Origin: Microbacterium sp. STN6
GTDB taxonomy: Bacteria > Actinomycetota > Actinomycetes > Actinomycetales > Microbacteriaceae
Direction: 5' to 3'
Assembly (NCBI RefSeq): GCF_026410545.1
Contig: NZ_JAPMIT010000003.1
Location: 434,001-498,000, forward strand
Length of the DNA stretch: 64,000 nucleotides
Each line of letters starts with the position of its first letter. Position 1 is the first letter of the stretch. The notes under the pieces were generated by a model that was given only the letters and a program-made list of their open reading frames with translations, did not search any database and was not told where the DNA came from. Below are positions 16,715 to 25,301 of the stretch, piece by piece. The position numbers and the translations under genes were made by a program.

Positions 16715-18463
16715 GTGGAGAGTGAAACCGACCGCACGAACAACGACAGCACCGCCCCCTGGTGGACCAGCGCAGTCGTCTACCAGATCTACCCGCGCAG
16801 CTTCCAGGATTCCGACGGCGACGGCATGGGCGACATCGGCGGCATTCGCCGCAGGCTCGATTACCTGGCCGAGCTGGGCATCGACGTGCTCTGGATCTCG
16901 CCCATGTACATGTCGCCCCAGCACGACAACGGCTACGACATCAGTGACTACCGCCGCATCGACCCGGTCTTCGGCACCCTGGAGGAGTTCGACGAGTTGC
17001 TCGGCGAGGCGCATGAGCGCGGCATCCGTATCGTCATGGATCTCGTCGTCAACCACACGTCGTCGGCGCATCCGTGGTTCGTCGAGTCGCGCTCGTCGAA
17101 AGACAATCCCAAGCGCGACTGGTACTGGTGGCGGCCGCCGCGCCAGGGCATGACCGGTGGCGAGCCGGGCGCCGAGCCGACGAACTGGTCATCGAACTTC
17201 AGCGAGTCGTCGTGGCAGTACGACGAGGAGACGGGCGAGTACTACCTGCACCTCTTCGCGCGGCAGCAGCCCGACCTCAACTGGGAGAACCCGGACGTGC
17301 GCCGGGCCGTCTACGACATGATGATCTGGTGGCTCGACCGCGGCATCGACGGCTTTCGCATGGACGTCATCAACTTCATCTCGAAACACACTGACTTGCC
17401 GGATGCCCCGGCAGAGCCGGGGGTCGTGCACCCCGACGGCCACGCGTACTACGTCGACGGGCCGCGCATTCACGAGTTCATCCACGAGATGAACGAGCAG
17501 GTGTTCGCCGGCCGCGGCGGCGCCGAGCTGCTCACGGTGGGGGAGATGCCGGGCGTCACCCCGGAGGCGGCGCGCAAGTTCACGGACCCCGCCCGGCACG
17601 AGCTCGATATGGTATTCCAATTCGAGCATGTAGCGCTTGACCACGGTCCCAACGGCAAGTTCGACGTGCTGCCGCTCGACCTGCCGAAGCTCAAGCGCTC
17701 GCTCGCCCGGTGGCAGGATGCGCTCGCCGACGTCGGCTGGAACAGCCTCTACCTGGACAACCACGACCAGCCGCGCCTCGTCTCGCGTTTCGGCAACGAC
17801 GACGAGTATCGCTACGAGTCCGCCACGCTGTGGGCGACCGTGCTGCACCTGCACCGGGGCACGCCCTACGTGTACCAGGGCGAGGAGATCGGCATGACGA
17901 ACATGCCATTCGACAGTCTCGACGACTTCCGCGATATCGAGAGCATCAACTACTACAACGCAGCGACGAAGCAGGGAAAGTCGCGCGACGAGGTGCTGAA
18001 GGGCCTGCGCCACTTCAGCCGTGACAACGCGCGAACGCCCGTGCAATGGGACGATTCGGCCCATGCGGGCTTCACCACAGGCGAGCCCTGGATCGAGGTG
18101 AACCCGAACTATCGCCACCTCAACGTCGCCGCCGACCGCGCGGCCGACCAGTCCGTGTTCCGCTACTACCAGGGGCTGATTCGCCTGCGGCACGAGAATC
18201 AGGTCGTCGCGCTCGGCCACTTCGAGTTGCTCGAGCCCGAGCATCCGCAGTTATATGCCTTCACCCGCATGCGCGGCGACCAGCGGCTTCTCGTCGTCGC
18301 CAACGTTTCCAACGACCCGCTCACGCTGTGGTCGTTGCAGACGGCAGACGCCGACGAGCTCGAACCGTGGGTGTCGGGCGGCGAGGTGCTCATGACCAAC
18401 ACGCAACAGGGCACGGATGCCGGTGTGCTGGCCCCGTGGGAGGCCCGCATCTACGCCCTGTGA
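16715..18463 (+). CDS. Alpha-glucosidase, glycoside hydrolase family 13
   Basis: A 582-residue enzyme of the oligo-1,6-glucosidase/alpha-glucosidase group. The (beta/alpha)8 barrel shows AVVYQIYPRSFQDSDGDG, DLVVNHTS, nucleophile Asp217 in GFRMDVIN, acid/base Glu277 in VGEMPG and the stabilising Asp351 in NHDQPR. A C-terminal beta domain follows. Trehalose synthase and sucrose-cleaving relatives share this layout, so the linkage cannot be fixed by eye. It starts at GTG 16715 after GAGAGGAG. No LacI-type site is seen upstream, so it may be under separate control. Confidence 0.9.
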   Translation: MESETDRTNNDSTAPWWTSAVVYQIYPRSFQDSDGDGMGDIGGIRRRLDYLAELGIDVLWISPMYMSPQHDNGYDISDYRRIDPVFGTLEEFDELLGEAHERGIRIVMDLVVNHTSSAHPWFVESRSSKDNPKRDWYWWRPPRQGMTGGEPGAEPTNWSSNFSESSWQYDEETGEYYLHLFARQQPDLNWENPDVRRAVYDMMIWWLDRGIDGFRMDVINFISKHTDLPDAPAEPGVVHPDGHAYYVDGPRIHEFIHEMNEQVFAGRGGAELLTVGEMPGVTPEAARKFTDPARHELDMVFQFEHVALDHGPNGKFDVLPLDLPKLKRSLARWQDALADVGWNSLYLDNHDQPRLVSRFGNDDEYRYESATLWATVLHLHRGTPYVYQGEEIGMTNMPFDSLDDFRDIESINYYNAATKQGKSRDEVLKGLRHFSRDNARTPVQWDDSAHAGFTTGEPWIEVNPNYRHLNVAADRAADQSVFRYYQGLIRLRHENQVVALGHFELLEPEHPQLYAFTRMRGDQRLLVVANVSNDPLTLWSLQTADADELEPWVSGGEVLMTNTQQGTDAGVLAPWEARIYAL

Positions 18464-18473
18464 TCGAGCCGGC

Positions 18474-19184
18474 TCACCGCCGCGGCGTCCGCTCGCGCCG
18501 CCGCCTGCCGCCCCACCAGCCGCTGAACCAGGCGCTGACCGGTCGCGGCTTCGGCAGCTTCACCTCGGTGGGCAGCACCCAGCCGAACCGGCGAGCGAGC
18601 AGCGAGAGGGCGGCGCCGGCGAGGGTGGCGAAGATGGAGCCGAACGCCGGCAATCCGAGTTCACTCAGCGCCAGCATCACGATGCAGGCGACGAACGCGC
18701 TCGTGGCGTACAGCGTGTTGCCGCCGAACACCGTGGGGATCTTGCGCAGCAGCACGTCGCGCACCATGCCGCCGCCGACCGCCGTGACCATGCCGAGCAG
18801 CACTGCCGGCAGCCAGCCGAGCCCCGCCTCGAGGCCCTTCTGCACGCCGACCGACGCCCAGCAGCCGAGCGCGAGCGCGTCGAGCAGCACGAGAGCGCGG
18901 TTGGGCCAGGTTCCCTTGAACGGAATGAAGAAGGCGATCACGGCGCCAATGATCGCGACCACCAGATAGTAGGGGTCGGTCAGCGCCACGACCGCGCCGT
19001 GCTGCAGCAGCGCGTCGCGGATCATGCCGCCACCGAGCCCCGAGAGGATCGCGAGGATCACGAAGCCCACGATGTCGAGTCGCGCCGCCCGCGCCGCGAT
19101 GCCGCCGAGCACCGCGTTGGTGAGCACTCCGGCGAGGTCGACGGCCGAGATAACGTCGCGCACGGCGTCGGGGGTCGAGTTCAC
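18474..19184 (-). CDS. TRIC-type (UPF0126) cation-channel family membrane protein
   Basis: A 236-residue membrane protein with two similar halves, each containing a glycine hinge (SGLGGGMIRDALL and TAVGGGMVRDVLL) and about seven hydrophobic segments. This is the pattern of bacterial trimeric intracellular cation channel proteins (the YadS/YicG group). The C-terminal tail is very basic. It starts at GTG 19184, whose first two bases overlap the stop of a 17-codon upstream frame (19181-19234). Its 5' end lies in an 82-bp sequence copied at 30028-30109. Confidence 0.88.
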   Translation of the reverse strand: MNSTPDAVRDVISAVDLAGVLTNAVLGGIAARAARLDIVGFVILAILSGLGGGMIRDALLQHGAVVALTDPYYLVVAIIGAVIAFFIPFKGTWPNRALVLLDALALGCWASVGVQKGLEAGLGWLPAVLLGMVTAVGGGMVRDVLLRKIPTVFGGNTLYATSAFVACIVMLALSELGLPAFGSIFATLAGAALSLLARRFGWVLPTEVKLPKPRPVSAWFSGWWGGRRRRERTPRR

Positions 19185-19236
19185 CGCAGGGCGCCCAACG
19201 CGATCGGGGTGCTCGCCGCGGCATCCGCTGTCATGC
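19155..19236. repeat. 82-bp direct repeat, left copy (5' end of the TRIC gene)
   Basis: These 82 bp match 30028-30109 with one difference (T or C at 19210). They cover the first ten codons of the TRIC gene and its upstream region. Beyond 19236 the two sites remain weakly similar for about 45 bp and then diverge. The copies bound a 10.8-kb gene island. Confidence 0.9.
19181..19234 (-). promoter_or_regulatory. Candidate 17-codon upstream frame coupled to the TRIC start
   Basis: ATG 19234 opens a 17-residue frame (MTADAAASTPIALGALR) whose TGA overlaps the GTG start of the TRIC gene, and AGAGGG lies just before the ATG. It could feed ribosomes to the GTG start by coupling. The same short frame is kept in the right-hand repeat copy, with one Thr/Ala-type change. 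Confidence 0.35.
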
Positions 19237-19288
19237 CCTCTATTCTGCTGCCAGCGCGACGGGCCAGCCGCGACGTGAAGCGGTGCGG

Positions 19289-19466
19289 CTAGTAGTTCTT
19301 CCCATTGACGTTGTGAAGACGTGGGATGGGTGACTTGCCTCCGCTCCGATGCTGGTGTGGGGTCTGTGGTGAGTGTAGCTATGGACCAAAGCCTGGTAGG
19401 TGGCTGGGGCGTCGTCTGAGACTACCTGGGCGTAGGCCCACTCGAACGCAAAGGTGCGGTGGAACT
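19289..19466 (-). pseudogene. IS481-family transposase remnant (3' fragment, frameshifted)
   Basis: On the minus strand, FHRTFAFEWAYAQV and VHSYTHHRPHTSIG match the C-terminal part of the DDE domain of IS481-type transposases. After SIG the frame must shift by one to reach the expected end, GGKSPIPRLHNVNGKNY and TAG at 19291-19289. Upstream of FHRTF the sequence stops resembling a transposase, so the gene is also cut at its 5' side near 19466. It marks the left side of the acquired island and is surely inactive. Confidence 0.8.
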
Positions 19467-19615
19467 GATGTAGTCCAGAGTCACGGAGTGAGCCCGTGCC
19501 CGTCGAATACTGGTTTTCCTTCGGCAAGGCCTGGCTACTGCGCGTTCACCCAAGGGCGGCGAGATGCGCCTTCTGACCTCCATTGCTCACATAACGATTG
19601 CATGACGCGGATCAC

Positions 19616-19674
19616 GACATCGTTGACCGTCAGCTGCAGTGGATCTACTATTGCTGAAAGCCAATCGTTGACTC
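19616..19674 (+). promoter_or_regulatory. Predicted promoter and repeated motif before the island ABC operon
   Basis: TTGACC (19623-19628) and TACTAT (19646-19651) are spaced by 17 bp, a good sigma-A-type promoter. ATCGTTGAC occurs twice, over the -35 box (19619-19627) and just after the expected start (19663-19671). An inverted AACGAT lies at 19594. A related ATCGTT element lies at 29002 before the GH3 and TetR genes, so the island's TetR may act here. Between 19467 and 19722 nothing else is seen. Confidence 0.5.
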
Positions 19675-19722
19675 GTTTTCGTTTGGGATGCATCAGGAGT
19701 TATGCCCTACAAGGAGGTAAGG

Positions 19723-21051
19723 ATGTACAAGTCGACTCGTCGATATCGGTCGGCCGTAGTGGTCGGGTTGATGATCGCCGCAACTGCACTCACCGGCTGT
19801 TCGGCAGGGGGTGGCGGAGGGGGCGACGACTCTTCCGGTCCGGTGACGCTCACGTGGTTCTCTGGCGCGGGCGTTGCTGCCAATACCGACACAATGAAGG
19901 CCCTCGCTGCGGCTTATCACGAGAAGAACCCGAACGTCACAATCAAGGTGGATGCCTCCGGCCCGAGCGGATCGCCTGATATCGACAACGTCATCAAGAC
20001 GAAGCTGGCGACCGGGGCGATGCCGGACATGTTCTGGTATAACAGCGGTTCGCTACTCGCGGCGCTCAACCCTGATCAGACGATGCTGAACGTCAAGGAC
20101 GAGGACTTCGTCAAGAATCTTGATCCCACCTTCGTCACTGCCGTCTCGTCCAAAGATGGCGTGTACGGGGTACCGGTGCAGTCGGCTGGCGGCGGCGGGA
20201 TTTTCTACAACATCCCGATCTACAAGAAGCTCGGTCTTGACATCCCGAAGACATGGGATGAGTTCCTTGCCAACGCTAAGAAGATCAAGGATGCCGGCTA
20301 TGACGCGGTGGAACAGACCTATGGCGACGCGTGGACCTCGCAGGTCCTCACGCTCGCAGATTTCTACAACATCAACGCCAGCGACTCTGACTGGGCGAAG
20401 AAGTGGACGGAGAACAAGGTCAACTTCGCTGACGATCCGGTGGCGCTTCAGAGCTTCACCAAGCTTCAAGATCTGAAGGATGGGGGGTTCCTGAACAAGG
20501 ACTTCGCCTCTGCCAAGTTAGATGACGGGCTGAAGGCGATCGCCACCGGGACTGCCGCGAATTACCCGATGCTCGGTTTTGCCGAGGCCACAATCGTGGC
20601 GAACTTCCCTGAGCACGCGAAGGACGTCGGGTTCTTCGGCATCCCCGGTGACTCTGCGAACTCTGCGGGGATGACCGTATGGGAGCCTTCGGCACTGTAC
20701 GCCCCGAAGAACACCAAGCACCCAGCTGAGGTGAAGAATTTCATGGCGTTCGTCGCAAGCAAGGCGGGTTGCGACACGATCACGAAGACTCTCGGTGTGA
20801 CAGGTGCATATGTCGTCAAGGGGTGCACGCTTCCGAGCGATGCGCCGAAGATTGTGGCGGACATGTTGCCGTACTTCGACTCCGGAAAGATTGCGCCCGC
20901 GCTTGAGTTCCTGTCGCCAGTGAAGGGTCCGAACCTGGCGAGCATCACAGTGGAGGTCGGTTCAGGCATCCGATCTGGCGAGGCCGGTGCGAAGGCGTAC
21001 GACGACGACTCGAAGAAGCAGGCGCAGCAACTGGGTCTGCCTGGCTGGTAA
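19723..21051 (+). CDS. Sugar ABC transporter substrate-binding lipoprotein (island)
   Basis: A 442-residue family-1 binding protein. Residues 1-26 form a lipoprotein signal with lipobox LTGC and Cys26, then a Gly/Asp-rich linker. The mature domain has VTLTWFSGAG, NPNVTIKVD, GAMPDMFWYNSG and YGVPVQSAGGG. I choose ATG 19723 because AAGGAGG lies 5 nt upstream; an earlier ATG at 19702 lacks such a site. It heads an operon with two permeases. Its sequence is less GC-rich and uses more varied third positions than the genes outside the island. The ligand is probably the glycoside attacked by the neighbouring rhamnosidase and beta-glucosidase. Confidence 0.92.
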   Translation: MYKSTRRYRSAVVVGLMIAATALTGCSAGGGGGGDDSSGPVTLTWFSGAGVAANTDTMKALAAAYHEKNPNVTIKVDASGPSGSPDIDNVIKTKLATGAMPDMFWYNSGSLLAALNPDQTMLNVKDEDFVKNLDPTFVTAVSSKDGVYGVPVQSAGGGGIFYNIPIYKKLGLDIPKTWDEFLANAKKIKDAGYDAVEQTYGDAWTSQVLTLADFYNINASDSDWAKKWTENKVNFADDPVALQSFTKLQDLKDGGFLNKDFASAKLDDGLKAIATGTAANYPMLGFAEATIVANFPEHAKDVGFFGIPGDSANSAGMTVWEPSALYAPKNTKHPAEVKNFMAFVASKAGCDTITKTLGVTGAYVVKGCTLPSDAPKIVADMLPYFDSGKIAPALEFLSPVKGPNLASITVEVGSGIRSGEAGAKAYDDDSKKQAQQLGLPGW

Positions 21052-21072
21052 CCGTCAGTTCACCCGCCTCCC

Positions 21073-21108
21073 CCGAGGGGTCACGGGCTCTGGCTCGTGA
21101 CCCCTCGG
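21073..21108 (+). terminator. Intercistronic hairpin after the binding-protein gene
   Basis: A perfect 13-bp stem CCGAGGGGTCACG / CGTGACCCCTCGG has a 10-nt loop and no T-run. Between a binding-protein gene and its permeases, such hairpins commonly protect or partly terminate the message so that more binding protein than permease is made. Confidence 0.7.
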
Positions 21109-21130
21109 ACTCACCAGGAAGAATTCCAGA

Positions 21131-22063
21131 ATGTCAACAACTATCAGCCCTGCTATGCCGCAGACTGAACTCGCCCCGGAAGGTGGCCATCGCCAACGCG
21201 GTGGCTTCAATCAACGCATGTACCCGCGTTGGTTCCTACTGCCGGGCGCGGCGATATACGCGGTTCTGTTCATCGCGCCGACCTTCGCATCGTTCTACTT
21301 CGCGTTCACGCGGTGGTCCTTCTTCAATGTCGAATTCATCGGCTTCGACAACTTCGTGACCTTTTTCACCGACCCGCAACTCAGTAAGGCGTTCGTCAAC
21401 ACGCTGATCTATGGGGTCCTGACGTCGGGCTTCAAGGTCGTTCTCGGGCTTGCCTTGGGGGTTCTCCTCACGTCCAATATCCTTGCCCGAAGCTATCTAC
21501 GGGCAGTCGTCTTCTTTCCCGTGCTCGTCAGCACCGTCGGCGTTGGAATCACTTTTCAGGCGCTGATGAACCCGTCTCACGGGGCCATCAATCACGTTCT
21601 TGCGTTCTTTGGGATATCCGGGCCCGGCTGGTTGACTGACCCGAACCTCGCCCTGTACTCAATCATTGCGGTGGACATCTGGAAGGGCGTCGGACTCGCC
21701 ACCCTCATCTATATGGCCGGCCTGGTCTCGATTCCCAGCGAATACTACGAGGCCGCAACCGTGGACGGCGCGAGTGGATGGAAGAACTTCCGATACATCA
21801 CGTTGCCGCTGGTCAGTCCGGCAACGACGACCGTAATCATACTCTCCCTCATCGGTGGTTTGAGGTCCTTCGAAATTATCTGGGCGATGACGGGCGGCGG
21901 GCCCGGGTTCTCGAGTGACGTACTCGCCTCCGTCATCTACAAGCAATACGCTGCTGGCTTCTACGGCCTGTCTACGGCCGGGAACGTCGTGCTGTTCGTG
22001 CTCGTCGCCGCCGTGATCATCCCGCTGTTCTCGTGGCTCAACCGAAAGCAGGTCGACCTGTGA
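21131..22063 (+). CDS. Carbohydrate ABC transporter permease, MalF/UgpA type (island)
   Basis: A 310-residue permease with about six membrane segments, the first at 37-58. It carries the EAA-type loop YYEAATVDGASGWKNFRYIT and the late motif GGPGFSSDVLASVIYKQ. It starts at ATG 21131 after AGGAAG. Its stop overlaps the next permease's start by 4 bp (GTGA), so the two are probably made in equal amounts. Confidence 0.92.
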   Translation: MSTTISPAMPQTELAPEGGHRQRGGFNQRMYPRWFLLPGAAIYAVLFIAPTFASFYFAFTRWSFFNVEFIGFDNFVTFFTDPQLSKAFVNTLIYGVLTSGFKVVLGLALGVLLTSNILARSYLRAVVFFPVLVSTVGVGITFQALMNPSHGAINHVLAFFGISGPGWLTDPNLALYSIIAVDIWKGVGLATLIYMAGLVSIPSEYYEAATVDGASGWKNFRYITLPLVSPATTTVIILSLIGGLRSFEIIWAMTGGGPGFSSDVLASVIYKQYAAGFYGLSTAGNVVLFVLVAAVIIPLFSWLNRKQVDL

Positions 22064-22893
22064 ACTTCCGCCCAATATCGCGGCATGTCGTCGGCATCGT
22101 CGCTGTCATCGCGTCCGCTCTTGTCTTCCTCGTACCGTTCGCCTTCATCGCCGTGCAAGCTCTAAAGACCTCCCCAGAGGCGGCGGGCTTGGATTTCGCC
22201 TGGCCGACGAACATCGTCCTTTTCCAGAACATCGCGCAAGTTTTCCAAGCCAACGACTACATGCTGATCCTCGCCTTCTGGAACAGTGCGGTGCTCACAG
22301 TGGTCTCGGTGAGCATCATGGTTGTCGTGGCCGCGATGATCGGTTGGGTGCTGGCCCGTCGGCCTTCGCGTTGGAATCCGTGGATCAGCTTCCTCATCCT
22401 CGCCGGCTTGATCGTTCCACCAGCGATCGTTCCCACGGCGTGGGTCATGCAGAGCCTCGGCATCTTCAATACGATCATCGGTCTTGCCCTCGTCGAAGTG
22501 GCGTACGGGATGGCCTTCTGCGTGCTGCTGTTTCGCGCGTTCGTGTCGACTATCCCCAAAGAACTCGACGAGGCCGCTGCCATCGACGGAGCTGGGCCGA
22601 TCCGACTGTTCTTCCGAATCGGGTTCCCGCTTCTTCGCAGTGTCATAGTGACCGCGATCGTCGTCCAAGCGGTGGCGGTGTTCAACGATTTCGCTAATCC
22701 GCTCTACTTCCTTCCCGGCGCCGAGAACGCAACGGTGCAGCTCACGCTGTTCAACTTCCAGAGCCAGTTCCAGACCTCGTGGAACCTCCTGTTCACGAAC
22801 ATCCTGCTCATCACGATTCCACCGCTGCTGATGTACGTCTTCTTCAATCGAAAGATTGTCGAGGGCATGACGGCGGGCGCCATCAAGGGATAA
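22060..22893 (+). CDS. Carbohydrate ABC transporter permease, MalG/UgpE type (island)
   Basis: A 277-residue permease with about six membrane segments and the EAA loop ELDEAAAIDGAGPIRLFFRI. It ends in the short KIVEGMTAGAIKG tail typical of MalG-like partners. I take GTG 22060, which overlaps the preceding stop by 4 bp; another GTG at 22033 lies deeper in the upstream gene and has no ribosome site. It completes the permease pair. As with the first importer, no ATPase gene is nearby. Confidence 0.9.
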   Translation: MNFRPISRHVVGIVAVIASALVFLVPFAFIAVQALKTSPEAAGLDFAWPTNIVLFQNIAQVFQANDYMLILAFWNSAVLTVVSVSIMVVVAAMIGWVLARRPSRWNPWISFLILAGLIVPPAIVPTAWVMQSLGIFNTIIGLALVEVAYGMAFCVLLFRAFVSTIPKELDEAAAIDGAGPIRLFFRIGFPLLRSVIVTAIVVQAVAVFNDFANPLYFLPGAENATVQLTLFNFQSQFQTSWNLLFTNILLITIPPLLMYVFFNRKIVEGMTAGAIKG

Positions 22894-22912
22894 CTAGGAC
22901 TTACGTCTCGAG

Positions 22913-22942
22913 CCGACGGCCTTGGGTCTTTCCCATCGTCGG
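22913..22942. terminator. Possible terminator between convergent operons
   Basis: An imperfect hairpin with outer arms CCGACG/CGTCGG and inner arms TGGG/CCCA around TCTTT. It lies between the ends of the ABC operon and the rhamnosidase gene, where both need to stop. Confidence 0.35.
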
Positions 22943-23017
22943 GATTCGCGCGAGCTCGGAGGCGCAAATGTCGGCCGCGAGTCGCTTACCGTGGGCGAGC
23001 CGCCGCTGGTACGGCCT

Positions 23018-25267
23018 TTACAGAGTCACCGTGAACTCGTGCGTGCCACCCAGAACCTCGATGATCTCGCCGTTGGGAAGGGCGATCTCTGCCGGCGTCG
23101 ACTCCGGAAGCGAGGTGCGGAGTGTGAACCTGTTCTCATCGAGACGCCACGCTACGTCGATCCGCCCTGCTCCGCTGTCGTACGTCGTCTCCGCCCAGGC
23201 GAGGCCGGGGCCAGGTACTGGTTGAATCCGCACGCGCGTGTATCCGGGTTCGGCCGGGCGGACGCCGCCGATGACCTGGTAGATCCAGTCGGCGACCGCG
23301 CCGAGGGCGTAGTGGTTGAAGCTTGTCATCTCTCCCGGATTGATGCTCCCGTCTTGGAGCATGGAGTCCCAGCGCTCCCAGACTGTGGTCGCACCAATCG
23401 TGACGGGGTAGAGCCACGACGGGCACTCCTTCTCGAGGAGCAGCGCATAGGCTTCGTTGACGTGCCCGGTGTCGGACAATGCCCACGTGACGAAGGGGGT
23501 TCCGGCAAAGCCGGTCGTCACCCGGAATCCTGACTCCCGGACGATTTCGGCGAGGCGTTCTCCGGCGGCGACGCGATCGTTCTCGTCGAGCAGGTCGAAC
23601 GCGATCGCCAGTGCGTACACGGTCGCACAGTCGGACTTCACGAGGCCTTCCTCAACATAATGGTCGTTGAAAGCCGCGCGGGTGCGAGCTGCGAGCTTTG
23701 ACCAACGGTCCGCATCGGCGACAAGGCCGATACGCGCAGCGGTCTCGGCTGCGAAGCTCGCCGAGCGATACAGGCAGGCCTGTGCCACGACGTGTGGGTC
23801 GGCCTTTGCTGCGTCTGGCTGGTCGTCCGGTGCGTCTGGATCAAGCCAGTCGCCGAGCTGATGGCCAAGATCCCAGAGATCCGTCGGGGAGATGTACCGC
23901 TCCACGGATTCGAGGTGGAGCTTCATCGCAGGGTAGTGGGACGCCAGCATCTTCTCGTCCCCGTATGCGGTCCAGAGGGCTTGCGGCACCCAGATCGACG
24001 CATCTCCCCAGATCGCGGTTGCGGCCCACGGTGGGAGGCTGAAGCCTTCCGGGAAGTGCGCGTACTTCAGGACATCGGGGACGACGAGCGGCACTCCTCG
24101 ATCAGAGGAGTGTTCCGTCTCTAGGAGGAGATCGGCGAGCCAACTGTCGAGGAAGTCGGCCGTGTCGAATTGGAATGAGGCGGATGCTGCATACGCGGCG
24201 ATGTCTCCGGTCCAGCCGAGTCGTTCGTCCCGCTGCGGGCAGTCCGTGGGGACGCTGAGGAAGTTGCCTTTCTGCCCCCATACTGAGTTGTGCACGAGCT
24301 GGTTCACGAGTGGCTCGGAGCACGCGAAGTGTCCCGTTCGGCGCATTTCCGAGTGCACGACCACAGCTTCAATGCTTTCCGCCCTGATTTCACCGGGCCA
24401 GCCGGAGATTCCGGCGTACCGGAAGCCGTGGAAGGTGAGGGTCGGTTCGAAGAAGTCGGCCCCACCGGAGAGAATGAGCTCGTCTCGGGCCTGTGCTCCA
24501 CGGAGGGGGCGCACGCCCAGTTCGCCGTCCTCGAGGACTTCTGCATGCCGGATCTCGATCCGGTCTCCGGGATCGCCCTGCACCGTGAATCGAAGCCATC
24601 CGACGAGGTTCTGACCGAAATCGACCAATGTCTCCCCGGACGTCGCCGTCCAGATCTTGACGGGACGCAGGGTCTCGTGACGCATCACCAGGGGGTTGGT
24701 CGTCGGGACCAGCGTGGAACGGTCAATGTCGACCTCTCGCACGGTGATCGCTCCGGCTTTGCCGCGTAGCCGTGCGTCGATGGTCTGGCCGTTGTACAGC
24801 GAGTTGCGCGTGATCTCGGATCGATACGCGTTCCAATCCGACGTCGTGGTCACGCGCTCGGTCACGCCGTTGCGATAGGTGATTTCGAGAGCAGCAGCTA
24901 CGGATATCTCATCTCCGTAGTTCGCGTGGGCGCCGGCGAAGCCCAGGTCTCCTCGGTACCAGCCGTTGCCGAGCAGTAGTTCCAGGGAGAGCGGACCGAC
25001 ACCGGTGGCGACGGTGGCTGCGACATCGTATTCCTGATATTGGAGGCGCCATTCGTATGCGGTCCAGCCGGGGTTGAGCACGGACTCCGTCACCGGCGTG
25101 CCGTCGATTCGTGCTTCGTAGACGCCGTGGGCTGTCACGCGCAGGACCGCGCTAACCACGTCTTCTCTTGCGTGGAGGAGCTCCACGTCTGTGTGGAATC
25201 GGGGGGCAACATCGCGGTCGACGTCGGCGGTGAGAAAGGCAGCACCGGCCAAAGGATCGTTGGTCAT
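23018..25267 (-). CDS. Alpha-L-rhamnosidase, glycoside hydrolase family 78
   Basis: A 749-residue inverting rhamnosidase. N-terminal beta-sandwich domains (VLNPGWTAYEWRLQYQEYDV, LLLGNGWYRGDLGFAG) precede the (alpha/alpha)6 barrel. The barrel has CPQRDERLGWTGD, where Glu348 of DERLGW is the expected catalytic acid region, and a conserved GEMTSFNHYALGAVADW near the end. No signal peptide is seen, so it probably acts in the cytoplasm. I choose ATG 25267 because AGGAGAG lies just upstream; an in-frame ATG at 25309 overlaps the preceding gene by 8 bp and is possible. It is the last gene of a three-gene operon with the GH3 enzyme and a serine hydrolase. Confidence 0.93.
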   Translation of the reverse strand: MTNDPLAGAAFLTADVDRDVAPRFHTDVELLHAREDVVSAVLRVTAHGVYEARIDGTPVTESVLNPGWTAYEWRLQYQEYDVAATVATGVGPLSLELLLGNGWYRGDLGFAGAHANYGDEISVAAALEITYRNGVTERVTTTSDWNAYRSEITRNSLYNGQTIDARLRGKAGAITVREVDIDRSTLVPTTNPLVMRHETLRPVKIWTATSGETLVDFGQNLVGWLRFTVQGDPGDRIEIRHAEVLEDGELGVRPLRGAQARDELILSGGADFFEPTLTFHGFRYAGISGWPGEIRAESIEAVVVHSEMRRTGHFACSEPLVNQLVHNSVWGQKGNFLSVPTDCPQRDERLGWTGDIAAYAASASFQFDTADFLDSWLADLLLETEHSSDRGVPLVVPDVLKYAHFPEGFSLPPWAATAIWGDASIWVPQALWTAYGDEKMLASHYPAMKLHLESVERYISPTDLWDLGHQLGDWLDPDAPDDQPDAAKADPHVVAQACLYRSASFAAETAARIGLVADADRWSKLAARTRAAFNDHYVEEGLVKSDCATVYALAIAFDLLDENDRVAAGERLAEIVRESGFRVTTGFAGTPFVTWALSDTGHVNEAYALLLEKECPSWLYPVTIGATTVWERWDSMLQDGSINPGEMTSFNHYALGAVADWIYQVIGGVRPAEPGYTRVRIQPVPGPGLAWAETTYDSGAGRIDVAWRLDENRFTLRTSLPESTPAEIALPNGEIIEVLGGTHEFTVTL

Positions 25268-25301
25268 CACTGTTATCTCTCCTGTGTCTGTAGGGGAGTG
25301 G

